Notes: generated by a model from the letters alone, not told the origin. Counted from the stretch's first letter, positions 27,363 through 36,904 are shown. The stretch is 64,000 nucleotides of DNA from Telluria mixta (GCF_029223865.1 NZ_CP119520.1:5890001-5954000), one strand, 5' to 3'. Translations and numbers: made by a program.

Positions 27363-28657
27363 CCGGATCCGCAACGCATACCCCAAGGAACCGCCCGGCG
27401 ACCGTCCTGTTCGCCAGCCTGATCGGCACCACCATCGAGTTCTTCGACTTCTATATCTACGCCACGGCCGCCGTGCTCGTGTTCCCGAAGCTGTTCTTCC
27501 CGGCCGGGGACGCGGCGGCGGCCACGCTCCAGTCGCTGGCCACGTTCGCCATCGCTTTCTTTGCGCGCCCCGTCGGCTCGGCCGTGTTCGGCCACTTCGG
27601 CGACCGCGTCGGCCGCAAGGCCACGCTCGTGGCCGCGCTGCTGACCATGGGCCTGTCCACCGTCTTCATCGGCCTGCTGCCCACCTATGCCACCATCGGC
27701 ACGCTGGCGCCGCTGCTGCTGGCGCTGTGCCGCTTCGGCCAGGGCCTCGGCCTGGGCGGGGAGTGGGGCGGCGCCGTGCTGCTGGCGACGGAGAACGCGC
27801 CACCGGGCAAGCGCGCGTGGTACGGCATGTTCCCGCAACTGGGCGCGCCGATCGGCTTCTTCCTGTCGAGCGGCGTGTTCCTGCTGCTGTCGCAGACCTT
27901 GTCCGATGCCGATTTCCTGCGCTACGGCTGGCGGATCCCGTTCCTCGCGAGCGCGCTGCTCGTGCTCGTCGGCCTGTACGTGCGCCTGAAGATCACGGAA
28001 ACGCCGGATTTCCAGGCTGTGCTCGACCGCAACGAGCGCGTGAAACTGCCCGTCGCGGCCGTGTTCGCGAATCATACGCGCGCCCTCGTGCTGGGCACGC
28101 TCGCCGCGCTGGCCACGTTCGTCGTGTTCTACCTGATGACCGTGTTCGCGCTGAGCTGGGGCACGTCGGCACTGGGCTATTCGCGCCAGACCTTCCTGCT
28201 GCTGCAGCTGGGCGCCATCGTCTTCTTCGGCCTCACGATCCCCATCGCGGCCGTACTGGCCGACCGTCACGGCCGCCGCGCGGCGATGATCCTCGTGTCC
28301 GTCGGTCTCGCGTTGTTCGGCCTGCTGTTCGGCCCGCTGTTCGGGTCCGGCCAGCTGACGCTCGTCGCGCTGTTCCTCGTGCTGGGCCAGTGCCTGATCG
28401 GCCTGACGTATGGCCCGCTGGGCACCTTGCTGTCGGAAATGTTCCCGGCCGAGGTCCGCTACACGGGCGCATCGCTGACGTTCAACCTGGCCGGCATCCT
28501 GGGCGCCTCGCTCGCGCCGTATGTGGCAACATGGCTCGCGACGAACTACGGCCTGCAGACCGTGGGCTGGTATTTGAGCGCAGCCTCCCTCATCAGCCTC
28601 GTCGCGTTGCTGCTGGCGGCGCCGGCACCGCAGAGCACGGCTGCCACGGCGCGCTGA
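27359..28657 (+). CDS. MFS transporter, metabolite:H+ symporter type
   Basis: A 432-residue transporter with 12 predicted helices. Motifs typical of the MHS branch are EFFDFYIYATAAVLVFPKLF, GHFGDRVGRKATLV (the loop 2-3 signature) and RFGQGLGLGGEWGGAVLL. It probably imports an organic acid or osmolyte such as an alpha-ketoglutarate- or proline-like compound, but the substrate is not readable. It begins inside the thioredoxin gene (ATGA overlap). It is a distant paralogue of the transporter at the start of the window. Confidence 0.9.
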   Translation: MTGSATHTPRNRPATVLFASLIGTTIEFFDFYIYATAAVLVFPKLFFPAGDAAAATLQSLATFAIAFFARPVGSAVFGHFGDRVGRKATLVAALLTMGLSTVFIGLLPTYATIGTLAPLLLALCRFGQGLGLGGEWGGAVLLATENAPPGKRAWYGMFPQLGAPIGFFLSSGVFLLLSQTLSDADFLRYGWRIPFLASALLVLVGLYVRLKITETPDFQAVLDRNERVKLPVAAVFANHTRALVLGTLAALATFVVFYLMTVFALSWGTSALGYSRQTFLLLQLGAIVFFGLTIPIAAVLADRHGRRAAMILVSVGLALFGLLFGPLFGSGQLTLVALFLVLGQCLIGLTYGPLGTLLSEMFPAEVRYTGASLTFNLAGILGASLAPYVATWLATNYGLQTVGWYLSAASLISLVALLLAAPAPQSTAATAR

Positions 28658-28679
28658 CACCGACGACGGAGGGAGGGCG

Positions 28680-29090
28680 ATGGGCTTACAGGGCGGATGC
28701 ATGTGCGGCGCGGTGCGCTACGAGGCGGCGGGGGAACCTTTCAACGCCACGTTGTGCCACTGCGTCGATTGCCGCCGCGCGAGCGGCGCGCCCGCCCTCG
28801 CGTGGTTCAGCGTGCGCCGCGACGCGCTGCGCTGGACCCGCGGCAGCCCGGCCCGCAACCCCTCCAGCCCCGGCGTCGAGCGCCTGTTCTGCGGCCAGTG
28901 CGGCACGCAGCTGACCTGGCACGGCGCCGGCGCCCCCGATGAGATCGACGTCACGATCTGCAGCCTGGACGATCCGGAGGCGGTCGCCCCGGCCGACCAT
29001 ACCTTTGCGTCCCAGCAAGTGCGCTGGCTGCATCTCGCCGACACGCTGCCGCGTTACGTGGCGACACGTTCCCAGGGCAAACTTTGTTGA
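28680..29090 (+). CDS. GFA family (CENP-V/GFA domain) protein
   Basis: A 136-residue zinc-binding protein of the GFA family. Cysteines are placed as in the family: GGCMCGAVRYE, LCHCVDCRRASG and LFCGQCGTQL. Members were first linked to glutathione-dependent formaldehyde activation, but most are of unknown activity, so the functional name is not safe. GGAGGG precedes the ATG. It follows the MFS gene by 22 bp and may be co-transcribed. Confidence 0.88.
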   Translation: MGLQGGCMCGAVRYEAAGEPFNATLCHCVDCRRASGAPALAWFSVRRDALRWTRGSPARNPSSPGVERLFCGQCGTQLTWHGAGAPDEIDVTICSLDDPEAVAPADHTFASQQVRWLHLADTLPRYVATRSQGKLC

Positions 29091-29109
29091 ATCAGTGACA
29101 CGAAAAGTG

Positions 29110-29139
29110 TTGTTTTCAGCAACGTAGTTACAATAAAAT
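29110..29139 (+). promoter_or_regulatory. candidate sigma70 promoter of the 29210 gene
   Basis: TTGTTT (29110-29115) and TAAAAT (29134-29139) are separated by 18 bp in an AT-rich gap, 70 bp before the start codon of the small secreted protein. Confidence 0.5.
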
Positions 29140-29209
29140 ACACAACCGCGCACCCGAAACGATAGCAAATCGCTAAAATTCGGTTTCAACAATTTATTTG
29201 GAGAACTTC

Positions 29210-29704
29210 ATGTTCAAGTCTGTCCTGCGTTTCGCCACCGGTGCCGTCCTGATGTCTGCCGCGTTCTGCGCTTCCGCCGATCCGGCCACGTACAAGGACT
29301 TCAAGGTGTCCGGCGTACTGCAGGAGATCCCGGGCCCGTCCGCCCGCTGCGCCTCGAACTTCGGCGGCACCATCCTCGGTTTCGGCACCAGCAGCCTGGT
29401 CGGCAACAAGGTCACCTTCCTGGCCACCGACTGCATCACGCCGAACGGCACCTCGTTCACCTTCAGCGAAGGCAAATTCCTGATCACCACGCTGACCGGC
29501 GAACTGATCTACGCTAACTACAGCGGCCAGTTCGTGCCGACGGGCGAGGGCACCAAATTCATCTTCAGCAACGCCACGTTCCAGATCACGGGCGGCACCG
29601 GCCGCTACTACAAGGCGACGGGCGGCGGCGACATCACGGGCGGCGAGGATATGACGACGGGGCAGGGGACGATCCAGCTGAGCGGCCGTATCCTGGCGAA
29701 GTAA
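29210..29704 (+). CDS. small secreted protein of unknown function
   Basis: A 164-residue protein with a Sec signal (MFKSVLRFATGAVLMSAAFC, cleaved near ASA-DP). The mature part is rich in Gly, Thr and Phe and looks like an all-beta barrel, with GGTGRYYKATGGGDITGGED near the end, a pattern reminiscent of allene oxide cyclase-like or dirigent-like beta barrels; this is only a resemblance. The ATG at 29210 has TTTGGAGAA upstream. It is transcribed alone, with its own promoter and a strong terminator that now abuts an insertion sequence. Confidence 0.75.
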   Translation: MFKSVLRFATGAVLMSAAFCASADPATYKDFKVSGVLQEIPGPSARCASNFGGTILGFGTSSLVGNKVTFLATDCITPNGTSFTFSEGKFLITTLTGELIYANYSGQFVPTGEGTKFIFSNATFQITGGTGRYYKATGGGDITGGEDMTTGQGTIQLSGRILAK

Positions 29705-29724
29705 GCGGAGAATTGAGTCGAACG

Positions 29725-29752
29725 ACGGCCGGCACTGCCGGCCGTTTTCTTT
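29725..29752 (+). terminator. Rho-independent terminator interrupted by an IS
   Basis: A perfect 10-bp stem, ACGGCCGGCA and TGCCGGCCGT around one base, is followed by TTTCTTT. It terminates the gene at 29210. The last eight bases (TTTTCTTT, 29745-29752) are also the target-site duplication of the IS that starts at 29753, so the insertion occurred at the end of the T run; the T run itself was kept. Confidence 0.88.
29745..29752. repeat. left target-site duplication of the IS
   Basis: TTTTCTTT directly precedes the left inverted repeat and is repeated exactly at 30823-30830. Eight bases is the usual duplication length for the IS1595 family. Confidence 0.85.
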
Positions 29753-30822
29753 GGCTGTGTTCGCGCTAGTTATGTGAACTGAAACCCGTTGTAGAGGTCT
29801 CACGTATCGTCGAGTTAACTCATGAGGAGTGACGATGCGCAGCCTGACGTTCGACGAGTTGTTCGCCATGCTCTCGGCGGTCGCTTTGTCGGCAGGTGAC
29901 CTGGCCCGGCTACGGGAATGGCTCGCCAGCATCGCGCATCCGGCCAAATGCATTGCCCTCATCGAGCAGGCGGTGGCAGGACGGCCGTGTCCGCACTGCG
30001 GCTGCGCCCGCAAACACCGCTGCGGCCAGGCGAGCGGACTGCAGCGCTTCCGCTGCCTCCACTGCGGGCGCAGCCATAATGCATTGACGCGGACACCACT
30101 GGCAAGGTTGCGTAAGAAAGAGTGTTGGTTGCCCTATCTGCAATGCGTACTCGAATCGCGCACGGTTCGCGATGCGGCCCAGGTCGTTTGCGTGCATCGC
30201 ACTACCAGTTTTCGATGGCGCCACCGGTTCGTGCCCGGCGCGATGCGCGACCGGCCAACGACGCTGTCGGCCATCGTCGAAGCAGACGAGACGTATCGCC
30301 TGGAATCACAGAAGGGTTCGCGCAGCCTGACGCGGCGGCCGAGGAAGCGCGGCGGTGTGGCGAAGCGGCGCGGCATCCATCGGGAGCACGATTGCCTGCT
30401 CGTCGCGCGGGACCGTAGTGGACAGACCCTCGATTTCCATACGGGGCGGGGCCAGGTGACGGTGGAGCAATTACATCAATGCCTCAAGCCCGTGCTGCCC
30501 ACCGATGTGTTGTTGATCAGTGACGGCGCCGTGTCGTATCGCCGCTTCGCCGCACAGGCTGGCATCACGCATGAGACCGTCAATGTGCAGGCGGGGGAAC
30601 GGGCCCGGGGCGCGATCCATATCCAGAACGTCAACAGCTGGCACAGCCGTTTCAAAAGCTGGCTCGTGCGGTTCCGAGGCGTCGCCAGCCGCTACCTGAT
30701 CAATTATTCGGGATGGCAGCGCTTATTGGATGCGCGTCGGCTGACGACGCCTGCCCACCTTTTATGCGCTGCGGTCCAGCTCGATCAGGTCGGCGGGTCA
30801 CTGAAGTAACGCGAACACAGCC
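29753..30822 (+). mobile_element. complete IS1595-family insertion sequence
   Basis: The element is 1070 bp. Its ends are imperfect inverted repeats: GGCTGTGTTCGCG is shared perfectly by both ends, and 21 of the first 25 bases match. It carries one transposase gene. It is flanked by the exact 8-bp direct repeat TTTTCTTT. Intact ends, an intact gene and a perfect duplication point to a recent insertion. It separates the small secreted gene and its terminator from the DUF481 gene. The right inverted repeat contains the transposase stop codon. Confidence 0.93.
29835..30809 (+). CDS. IS1595 family transposase
   Basis: A 324-residue transposase. The N-terminal zinc ribbon has CPHCGC and CLHCGRSHNALTRTPLARLR. 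A helix-turn-helix region (RDAAQVVCVHRTTSFRWRHR) precedes the ISXO2-like catalytic domain, with aspartates in IVEADETY and LISDGAVSYR and a third-site segment in NVNSWHSRFKSWLVRFRGVA. This order matches the IS1595 family. GAGGAGTGACG precedes the ATG. The gene appears intact. Confidence 0.93.
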   Translation: MRSLTFDELFAMLSAVALSAGDLARLREWLASIAHPAKCIALIEQAVAGRPCPHCGCARKHRCGQASGLQRFRCLHCGRSHNALTRTPLARLRKKECWLPYLQCVLESRTVRDAAQVVCVHRTTSFRWRHRFVPGAMRDRPTTLSAIVEADETYRLESQKGSRSLTRRPRKRGGVAKRRGIHREHDCLLVARDRSGQTLDFHTGRGQVTVEQLHQCLKPVLPTDVLLISDGAVSYRRFAAQAGITHETVNVQAGERARGAIHIQNVNSWHSRFKSWLVRFRGVASRYLINYSGWQRLLDARRLTTPAHLLCAAVQLDQVGGSLK

Positions 30823-30830
30823 TTTTCTTT
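30823..30830. repeat. right target-site duplication of the IS
   Basis: TTTTCTTT follows the right inverted repeat and matches 29745-29752 exactly. The DUF481 stop codon is only seven bases further on. Confidence 0.85.
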
Positions 30831-30836
30831 TGGGAG

Positions 30837-31646
30837 TCAGAACGAATACACGAGCGTCAGCGACGTCTGCGTATCCGTGTTCTTCTTGTTGTCCGGCACG
30901 TTCGTGTCATTGCGCGCGCTGAACGCGGCCTTCATCTGCATCGTGCCGTTGATCTTGGTCGAGAGCGCCGTCTCGGCGATCGAGTGCATGTTCGACGTGC
31001 CCCGTTCCACGCTGACGCTTTGCGAAAACGCCGCCGACGGGCTCACGCGCCAGCGCAACTGGGCCGCGCCGCGGACGGTCATGCCGGACTCGACGCCGCC
31101 GGCCGCATTCTCGCCGTGGAAATAACCCGGGCCCACCTCGACGTCGACGGTTTCGTTGTCGCGCTTGAGCAACTGGGTACCGTAGCCGACGCCGACCGAC
31201 GAATAGCGCGTGTAGGCGCCGAACTTGTCGTTCACGTGGGAGCCGAGCAGGAAGGCGCGGTTGCCGTCTTCCAGCAGCTTGAACGCCGCTTTCGCCGACA
31301 CCTGGTAACGCTCCGCCGAACGGGTGCGCGTCGTGGTGCCGTCGCCGTTGTGCGTGACGTCTTCCTTGAAATAGCCGCTGACGATGTACTCGTTGCTCCA
31401 GTTGGCCATTTCGTGGCGTGCGTCGACCTTGCCGGTCACGGACGTACCCTCGGTATTGCCCGAGGTCGTGATCGCGCCCAGCTCGGCCGACGTGTACCAG
31501 TTGCTGCCTTCCGGTATCGCCATCGAGGGCGCCTGCGTGAAGTAACTGGACGACGGCACGCTGCTGTCGAGGTCGTCCGGAGCGGCCATCGCCGCCCCCG
31601 CGCCGGTCAGTGCCAGCGCGCAAAGCATCAGAGATTTCATAGGCAT
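30837..31646 (-). CDS. DUF481 (YdiY-like) outer-membrane protein
   Basis: A protein of about 269 residues with a Sec signal (MKSLMLCALALTGAGAAMAA) and a predicted beta barrel. The pattern SAELGAITTSGNTEGTSVTG is the DUF481 hallmark, and the protein ends with alternating strands and a C-terminal phenylalanine (LTLVYSF), as outer-membrane proteins do. YdiY-like proteins are often acid- or salt-induced; the role is unknown. Two starts two codons apart are possible (31646 and 31640); the first is better spaced from GGAAGG. The IS inserted at its 3' side may have removed its original terminator. Confidence 0.85.
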   Translation of the reverse strand: MPMKSLMLCALALTGAGAAMAAPDDLDSSVPSSSYFTQAPSMAIPEGSNWYTSAELGAITTSGNTEGTSVTGKVDARHEMANWSNEYIVSGYFKEDVTHNGDGTTTRTRSAERYQVSAKAAFKLLEDGNRAFLLGSHVNDKFGAYTRYSSVGVGYGTQLLKRDNETVDVEVGPGYFHGENAAGGVESGMTVRGAAQLRWRVSPSAAFSQSVSVERGTSNMHSIAETALSTKINGTMQMKAAFSARNDTNVPDNKKNTDTQTSLTLVYSF

Positions 31647-31820
31647 CGAGGTCGGCTGCCTTCCGTCGCCATCGGGAGCGATGCGCAGCCTGTCGTTCAC
31701 GGATCATCTGCGGCAAGCCGAGCCTGCCGGCGGAGGCGACATTGTAGCCCAAAGCGCCGCGCGAAATACTTTCGCACGGAAAATTTACATATTTACCTAG
31801 AGAAATGCTTCAAAATCTGG

Positions 31821-31879
31821 TGCAATTGTTAACTAATCAAAGATTGTGTTTGCAATTGTGCGTGGACGTTGCCTAGAAT
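31821..31879 (+). promoter_or_regulatory. promoter with TGCAATTGT repeats before the NarL-type regulator
   Basis: TTGCAA (31850-31855) and TAGAAT (31874-31879) are 18 bp apart. TGCAATTGT occurs at 31821-31829 and again at 31851-31859, exactly 30 bp or about three helix turns apart, with the second copy overlapping the -35 box. This looks like a binding site for a dimeric regulator, possibly the gene product itself. Confidence 0.5.
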
Positions 31880-31924
31880 GCTTGCTTCGCCGACATACCG
31901 GCATGCATGTATTAAGGACGCATA

Positions 31925-32554
31925 TTGATCAGGCTAGTCATCGCCGACGATCATGAGTTGATCCGTGAGGGGATCAAGAAGATCGTACGGCCCTGCGCCG
32001 ACCTAAAAATCGTCGGCGAAGCCGCAGACTTGAAGCAAGCGATCGCCCTCATCGCCCAGGTTCACCCCGACGTCGTGATCCTGGACTTGACACTGCCCGA
32101 TTACGACGGGCTGGAAGGCCTTGCCGAACTGCGGCGCCATTTTCCCGACCTGCGGGTCGTGATCCTCAGCATGCACGCGGAGGAAAAGTTCGCGCTCGCC
32201 TCGCTGCGCGCGGGTGCGCTCGGCTACGTCTCGAAGGCGATGGCGTCCGCCGAACTGGTGGAAGCCGTGCGCCGCGCGGCCACCGGCGTTACGTGGCTGG
32301 GGCCGCGGGTCGGGGAACTGCTTGCGCTCGAGGCGCGCCCGGGCGGGCGTCCGCCGCATCACAGCCTGACGCCGCGCGAGTCGGAGATCGTCGCGCTGAT
32401 CGGTTCCGGCCTGCAGATCAAGCAGGTGGCGGCCGAGCTTGGCATCAGCATCAGTTCCGTCAACACCTACCGCACCCGCATTTTCCGCAAGATGGGCATG
32501 TCGACAAACGCGGCCCTGATCCGCTACGCGCTCCAGCATGGCCTGGCGGGCTGA
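31925..32554 (+). CDS. NarL/FixJ family response regulator
   Basis: A 209-residue response regulator. The receiver has the acidic pair in VIADDHEL, phospho-accepting Asp54 in VVILDLTLPD and the lysine in GYVSKAMAS. The LuxR-type helix-turn-helix reads LTPRESEIVALIGSGLQIKQ, then GISISSVNTYRTRIFRKMG. The start codon is TTG, supported by TTAAGGA seven bases upstream. No kinase gene is adjacent. It is transcribed towards the REC-GGDEF-EAL gene 307 bp downstream. Confidence 0.88.
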   Translation: MIRLVIADDHELIREGIKKIVRPCADLKIVGEAADLKQAIALIAQVHPDVVILDLTLPDYDGLEGLAELRRHFPDLRVVILSMHAEEKFALASLRAGALGYVSKAMASAELVEAVRRAATGVTWLGPRVGELLALEARPGGRPPHHSLTPRESEIVALIGSGLQIKQVAAELGISISSVNTYRTRIFRKMGMSTNAALIRYALQHGLAG

Positions 32555-32861
32555 TTTTGCGTTGCCACTAGGCAACAATGTGTCGGAGCGATTGTCATAA
32601 TATTCGTGACAGCTCCTACGCGTTTTCCTACCCCAAATTGTGACGCGCCAGAGGAGGACGCGCCCGGTTACCGATAAATCGGTTCCAAAACGTTCTATTC
32701 GTAAGGACGGTCGTCCACATGGTCAGACCCACTACGAATGTTAATGGTTAGCCATCTTAGCTAATATCAATGCAAGTTCTGACGGCCGGGGTGTGCGCTG
32801 CACCGGCCACCGACTGCTTTGAGATGACAGCACGACCGCTCATGAGGGCGGCGCGAACAAG
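32555..32861 (+). other. 307-bp intergenic region with two inverted repeats
   Basis: No gene is supported here. A hairpin GTTGCC-ACTA-GGCAAC (32561-32576) directly follows the regulator stop but has no T run. A second inverted repeat, ACCGAT-AA-ATCGGT (32670-32683), lies about 180 bp before the next start and could be an operator. Confidence 0.45.
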
Positions 32862-35486
32862 ATGACAACAACGCACAAGAGAGAGAAGGCCGGGCTGTGC
32901 TACGAGATCCTCGTGGCCGAGGACAGCCCGACGCAGGCCGAACACCTGGCCCGGGTGCTGGCGCAGGATCCGGATTGCCCGGCGCGCGTGCGCGTGGCCG
33001 CGGACGGCGAGGCCGCCCTGCGCATGGCCCGCGAGCTCGCGCCCGACCTGGTCGTCAGCGACATCGCCATGCCCTGCATGGACGGCTATGCGCTGTGCCG
33101 CGCCTTGAAGGACGATCCGCACCTGGCCGCCGTGCCCGTGCTGCTGCTGACGCGCCTGACCACCCTGCAGGACATCGTGCGCAGCCTGGAAGCGGGCGCC
33201 GACGGCTTCCTGCGCAAGCCCTACGATGCCGACCAGCTGCGCGAACGCGTGCGCCGCATCCTGCAGGGCCGCGACGCGGGCGACCCGGCGCGGCCGCTGG
33301 AAGTCATGGCGGACGAACGCCGCCGCATCTACGAACTGCTCGTCGCAACCCACGAGGACACCCAGCGCCTGAACACGGACCTCGCGCGCATGGTCGATTC
33401 GCTCGCGCTGCTGGGACGGATCGCGGGCGCGCTGAACGAGGCGGCGGGCGAGACCGACGTGGCACGCGCCGCCCTCGACCACCTGAGCAGGCTGCCGGCG
33501 CTCGCCGGCGCCGCCATCAGCACCGGCGCGCCAGACGGTGGCGTACGCGTGCTCGCGCAGCGCGGCGAGGGGCCCGTGCCGAGCGCCTGCACGTGCGCGA
33601 ACGGCGGCGCGGCGGACGATCCGGCGCAGGTCTGCCTGCCGCTGCTCGCGGGGACACGCCAACTGGGCCGGTTGCACGCGCGCGCCCGGCACGACGCGTT
33701 CAGCGCCGAAGACCGCGAACTGCTGGCCGGCGTGGCGCAGCAGGTCGCCCTCGCGCTCGAACGCGCGCGCCTGTACACGCGGGCCGAGGCGCTCGTCGTC
33801 GAGCGGACGAACGCGCTGCGCTCGGAACGCAACCGGCTGTCGGCCGTCGTCGAGACGGCCGGCACGCTCGTGCTGATGACGGATCCGGAAGGCCGCATCG
33901 TGACATTCAACCGGGCCTGCGAGGAATCGCTGGGCTGGCGCGCCGCGCAGGCCATGGGCCGGCGCTGCTGGGACGTCATGCGCAGCGCGACCGACCCGGA
34001 CGCCGTCCGGCACATGTTCGCGGGCCTGCCGAGCGATCCGCGGCCGCAGCGGCTGCAGGGCGAGTGGCTGACGCCGGACGGGCGCACGCGCAACATCGTC
34101 TGGACGCACACGCTGTTGCGGCGCGAGGACGACAGCGTCGAGTTCGTCCTCGGCACCGGCATCGACGTGACCGAATTGCGCGGCGCCGAGCAGCGCCTGC
34201 ACTACGCCAGTAACTACGACGCCGTCACGGGCCTGCCGAACCGCGACCTCCTGCGCGAACGCCTGCGCCGGATGAAGGCGCAGGCGAACGGCGGAGGCCG
34301 CGTACTCGGCTTCATGCTGGTGCGCTTGGGCCGCATGGCGTTGATCCGCGAAGCACTGGGCCTGGGCGCCGAGCAGGCCCTGCTGCAGGAAGCGGCGGCG
34401 CGCCTGCGCGAGGCGGGCAGCCAGGACGTCGTCGCCAGCTTCTCGGAAGGCACGTTCGCGCTGGCCCTGCTGCGCGCGGACGCGGACGAACTCGCGACGT
34501 GCGCGCGCCGCGTGCTGGCATCGCTGGGCGCGCCCTACACGTACCAGCACGACGAATTCCACCTCGACCCAAGCATCGGCATCGCGATCTATCCGAACGA
34601 CGGCATCGCGTACGATACGCTGGCCCGGGGCGCGGAGACGGCGCTGCGCCAGGCCGCGGACGGCACGGGCCAGCGTTACGCCTTCTACAGGCCTGAACTG
34701 AACCGCGACGCGAACGACCGCTTCAAGCTGGAAAACGCGCTGCGCCGCGCGCTCGAATGCCACGAGCTCGAGCTCCATTATCAGCCGCAGTACGGCATCG
34801 ACGGCAGTGCCATCGTGAGCGCCGAGGCGCTGCTGCGCTGGCGCCATCCGGAACGCGGCTTCGTGCCGCCGAACGAATTCATCCCGCTGGCCGAGGAGAC
34901 GGGGCTGATCGTCGAGATCGGGGAATGGGTACTGCACCAGGCCTGCTGCCAGCTGGAGCGCTGGCGCCGCGCGGGCCTGCCCGTCGTGCCGGTGGCCGTG
35001 AACCTGTCGGCGCACCAGTTCACGGAGGGGATCATCGACACCGTGCGCCGCGTGCTGGACGACTGCGGCCTCGAACCCGGCCTGCTGGAACTGGAGCTGA
35101 CGGAAAGCGCGTCGATGGCCGACGCGAACAAGAGCGTCGCGCTGCTGGCGCAACTGAAGGCGATGGGAATCCGGCTTGCCATCGACGATTTCGGCACCGG
35201 CTATTCGAACCTGAACTACCTGAAGCGCTTCCCGGTCGACCGCCTCAAACTGGACCGTTCGTTCGTGAGCGACCTGGAGACGGATCCGGACGACCTCGCG
35301 ATCGCGCGCGCCGTCATCGCGATGGCCCACGGCCTGCGGCTGTCCGTCGTCGCGGAAGGGGTGGAGACGAGGGGCCAGCTGGCATTGCTGGCCGACCTCG
35401 GGTGCGACCTCGCGCAGGGCTGGCTGTTCAGCCGCGCCGTGCCGGCAGAGGAATTTGCCCGGATGCTCGCGGCCGGGCAACCTTGA
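32862..35486 (+). CDS. response regulator c-di-GMP phosphodiesterase (REC-GAF-PAS-degenerate GGDEF-EAL)
   Basis: An 874-residue soluble protein. The order is a receiver domain (phospho-acceptor Asp67 in VVSDIAMP, Lys119), a helical linker, a GAF-like domain (about 185-305), a PAS domain (about 325-440), a GGDEF domain (about 450-610) and an EAL domain (about 620-874). The GGDEF signature is replaced by SEGTF at 528-532, so diguanylate cyclase activity is very unlikely. The EAL domain is intact: EALLRWRHP (655), [17 protein letters not shown] and EGVETRGQL. It should therefore act as a phosphodiesterase controlled by phosphorylation. No kinase is adjacent; the NarL-type regulator lies upstream. 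Confidence 0.9.
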   Translation: MTTTHKREKAGLCYEILVAEDSPTQAEHLARVLAQDPDCPARVRVAADGEAALRMARELAPDLVVSDIAMPCMDGYALCRALKDDPHLAAVPVLLLTRLTTLQDIVRSLEAGADGFLRKPYDADQLRERVRRILQGRDAGDPARPLEVMADERRRIYELLVATHEDTQRLNTDLARMVDSLALLGRIAGALNEAAGETDVARAALDHLSRLPALAGAAISTGAPDGGVRVLAQRGEGPVPSACTCANGGAADDPAQVCLPLLAGTRQLGRLHARARHDAFSAEDRELLAGVAQQVALALERARLYTRAEALVVERTNALRSERNRLSAVVETAGTLVLMTDPEGRIVTFNRACEESLGWRAAQAMGRRCWDVMRSATDPDAVRHMFAGLPSDPRPQRLQGEWLTPDGRTRNIVWTHTLLRREDDSVEFVLGTGIDVTELRGAEQRLHYASNYDAVTGLPNRDLLRERLRRMKAQANGGGRVLGFMLVRLGRMALIREALGLGAEQALLQEAAARLREAGSQDVVASFSEGTFALALLRADADELATCARRVLASLGAPYTYQHDEFHLDPSIGIAIYPNDGIAYDTLARGAETALRQAADGTGQRYAFYRPELNRDANDRFKLENALRRALECHELELHYQPQYGIDGSAIVSAEALLRWRHPERGFVPPNEFIPLAEETGLIVEIGEWVLHQACCQLERWRRAGLPVVPVAVNLSAHQFTEGIIDTVRRVLDDCGLEPGLLELELTESASMADANKSVALLAQLKAMGIRLAIDDFGTGYSNLNYLKRFPVDRLKLDRSFVSDLETDPDDLAIARAVIAMAHGLRLSVVAEGVETRGQLALLADLGCDLAQGWLFSRAVPAEEFARMLAAGQP

Positions 35487-35504
35487 CGTCCGCCCGGCTT
35501 CCGC

Positions 35505-36797
35505 TCAGCTTCCGATATAGACGATCTTGAAGGCGAACAGGCCGGCGATCACCCAGATCACCGGCTTGACTTCGCGCGCACGGCCCGTCGTCAGCTTGAG
35601 CAGGGCATAGGTGATGAAGCCGAACGCGATGCCTTCCGCGATCGAGTACGTGAACGGGATCACGAGCGCCGTGATGGCGGCCGGAATGGCTTCCGTCGTG
35701 TCGTTCCACTCGATGTCGCCCAGGTCGCGCAGCATCAGGCAGGCGACGAACAGCAGTGCTGGCGCCGTCGCGTACGCGGGCACGACGCCCGCCAGCGGCG
35801 CGATGAACAGGCAGGCGAGGAACAGCACGGCCACCGTCAGTGCCGTCAGGCCCGTGCGGCCGCCGGCCTGCACGCCCGCCGCGCTTTCGATATAGGCCGT
35901 GGTGCTGGACGTGCCGAGCACGGAGCCGGCCACGATCGCCGCGCTGTCGGCCAGCAGGGCCTTGTTGAGGCGTTCCATCTTGCCTTCCACGAGCAGGCCC
36001 GCGCGGCTGGCGACACCCATCAGGGTGCCGGTCGCGTCGAACAGCTCGACGAGGAAGAACACGAGCACCACGTTGATGATGCCGACGCCGAGGGCGCCCT
36101 TGATGTCCAGCTGGCCCAGCGTGGGCGCGATCGACGGCGGGGCGGAGACGAGGCCGTGGAACGTGTTCCCGCCGAAGAAGAAGGAGAGGATCGTCACGAC
36201 GACGATGCCGATCAGGATCGCGCCGCGCACCTTCAGGCGGTCCAGCGTGACGATCAGCAGGAAGCCGACGACGGCCATGATGGCCTCCGGCTTGTGCAGG
36301 TCGCCCGCCTGCACGAGCGTCGCCGGGCTGGCGACGACGATGCCGGCGCTCTTCAGGGCGATCAGCGCGAGGAACATCCCGAGGCCCACCGTGATCGCCA
36401 CGCGCAGCGAGCGCGAAATGCCGTTCACGATCATCGCGCGCAGCCCGAACACGGAAACGAGGATGAACAGGCAGCCCGACACGAACACGGCGCCCAGCGC
36501 GGCCTGCCAGGGCACCTTCATGCCCAGCACGACGGCGTAGGCGAAGTAGGCGTTCAGGCCCATGCCCGGCGCCATCGCGATGGGGTAGTTGGCGTACAGG
36601 CCCATCACGAGGCTGCCCAGCGCGGCCACGAGGCAGGTGGCGACGAACACGGCATCCTTCGGCATCCCGGCGTCGCCGAGGATAGCTGGATTGACGAAGA
36701 TGATGTAGGCCATCGTCAGGAACGTCGTGATACCGGCGAGTACTTCGGTACGCGCGTCGGTGCCGCTTTGGCGTAGTTTGAATAGTGATTCGAGCAT
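35505..36797 (-). CDS. NCS2 family purine permease (AzgA/PbuG-like)
   Basis: A 430-residue inner-membrane permease for adenine, guanine or hypoxanthine. It starts MLESLFKLRQSGTDARTEVL, followed by LAGITTFLTMAYIIFVNP and the conserved PGMGLNAYFAY, hallmarks of the AzgA-like branch. Twelve or more helices are predicted. The ATG at 36797 has GGAG seven bases upstream; an in-frame ATG at 36842 would add 15 residues but has no ribosome binding site. It is divergent from the galacturonate operon and convergent with the EAL gene. Confidence 0.9.
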   Translation of the reverse strand: MLESLFKLRQSGTDARTEVLAGITTFLTMAYIIFVNPAILGDAGMPKDAVFVATCLVAALGSLVMGLYANYPIAMAPGMGLNAYFAYAVVLGMKVPWQAALGAVFVSGCLFILVSVFGLRAMIVNGISRSLRVAITVGLGMFLALIALKSAGIVVASPATLVQAGDLHKPEAIMAVVGFLLIVTLDRLKVRGAILIGIVVVTILSFFFGGNTFHGLVSAPPSIAPTLGQLDIKGALGVGIINVVLVFFLVELFDATGTLMGVASRAGLLVEGKMERLNKALLADSAAIVAGSVLGTSSTTAYIESAAGVQAGGRTGLTALTVAVLFLACLFIAPLAGVVPAYATAPALLFVACLMLRDLGDIEWNDTTEAIPAAITALVIPFTYSIAEGIAFGFITYALLKLTTGRAREVKPVIWVIAGLFAFKIVYIGS

Positions 36798-36904
36798 TCT
36801 CTGGCTCCAAGGGTTGTCGATGGCCGTGTGCGTTGTATCCATGCATCACGAGCCGATGACCGAAGCATAACACCCGGGCCTTTTCCCGCGAAGGCACAAA
36901 GTTC

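Noticed and set aside
32757..35480. Long open frame opposite the REC-GGDEF-EAL gene
   Set aside because: Same reason: low-complexity Arg/His/Val composition antisense to a clearly coding gene.
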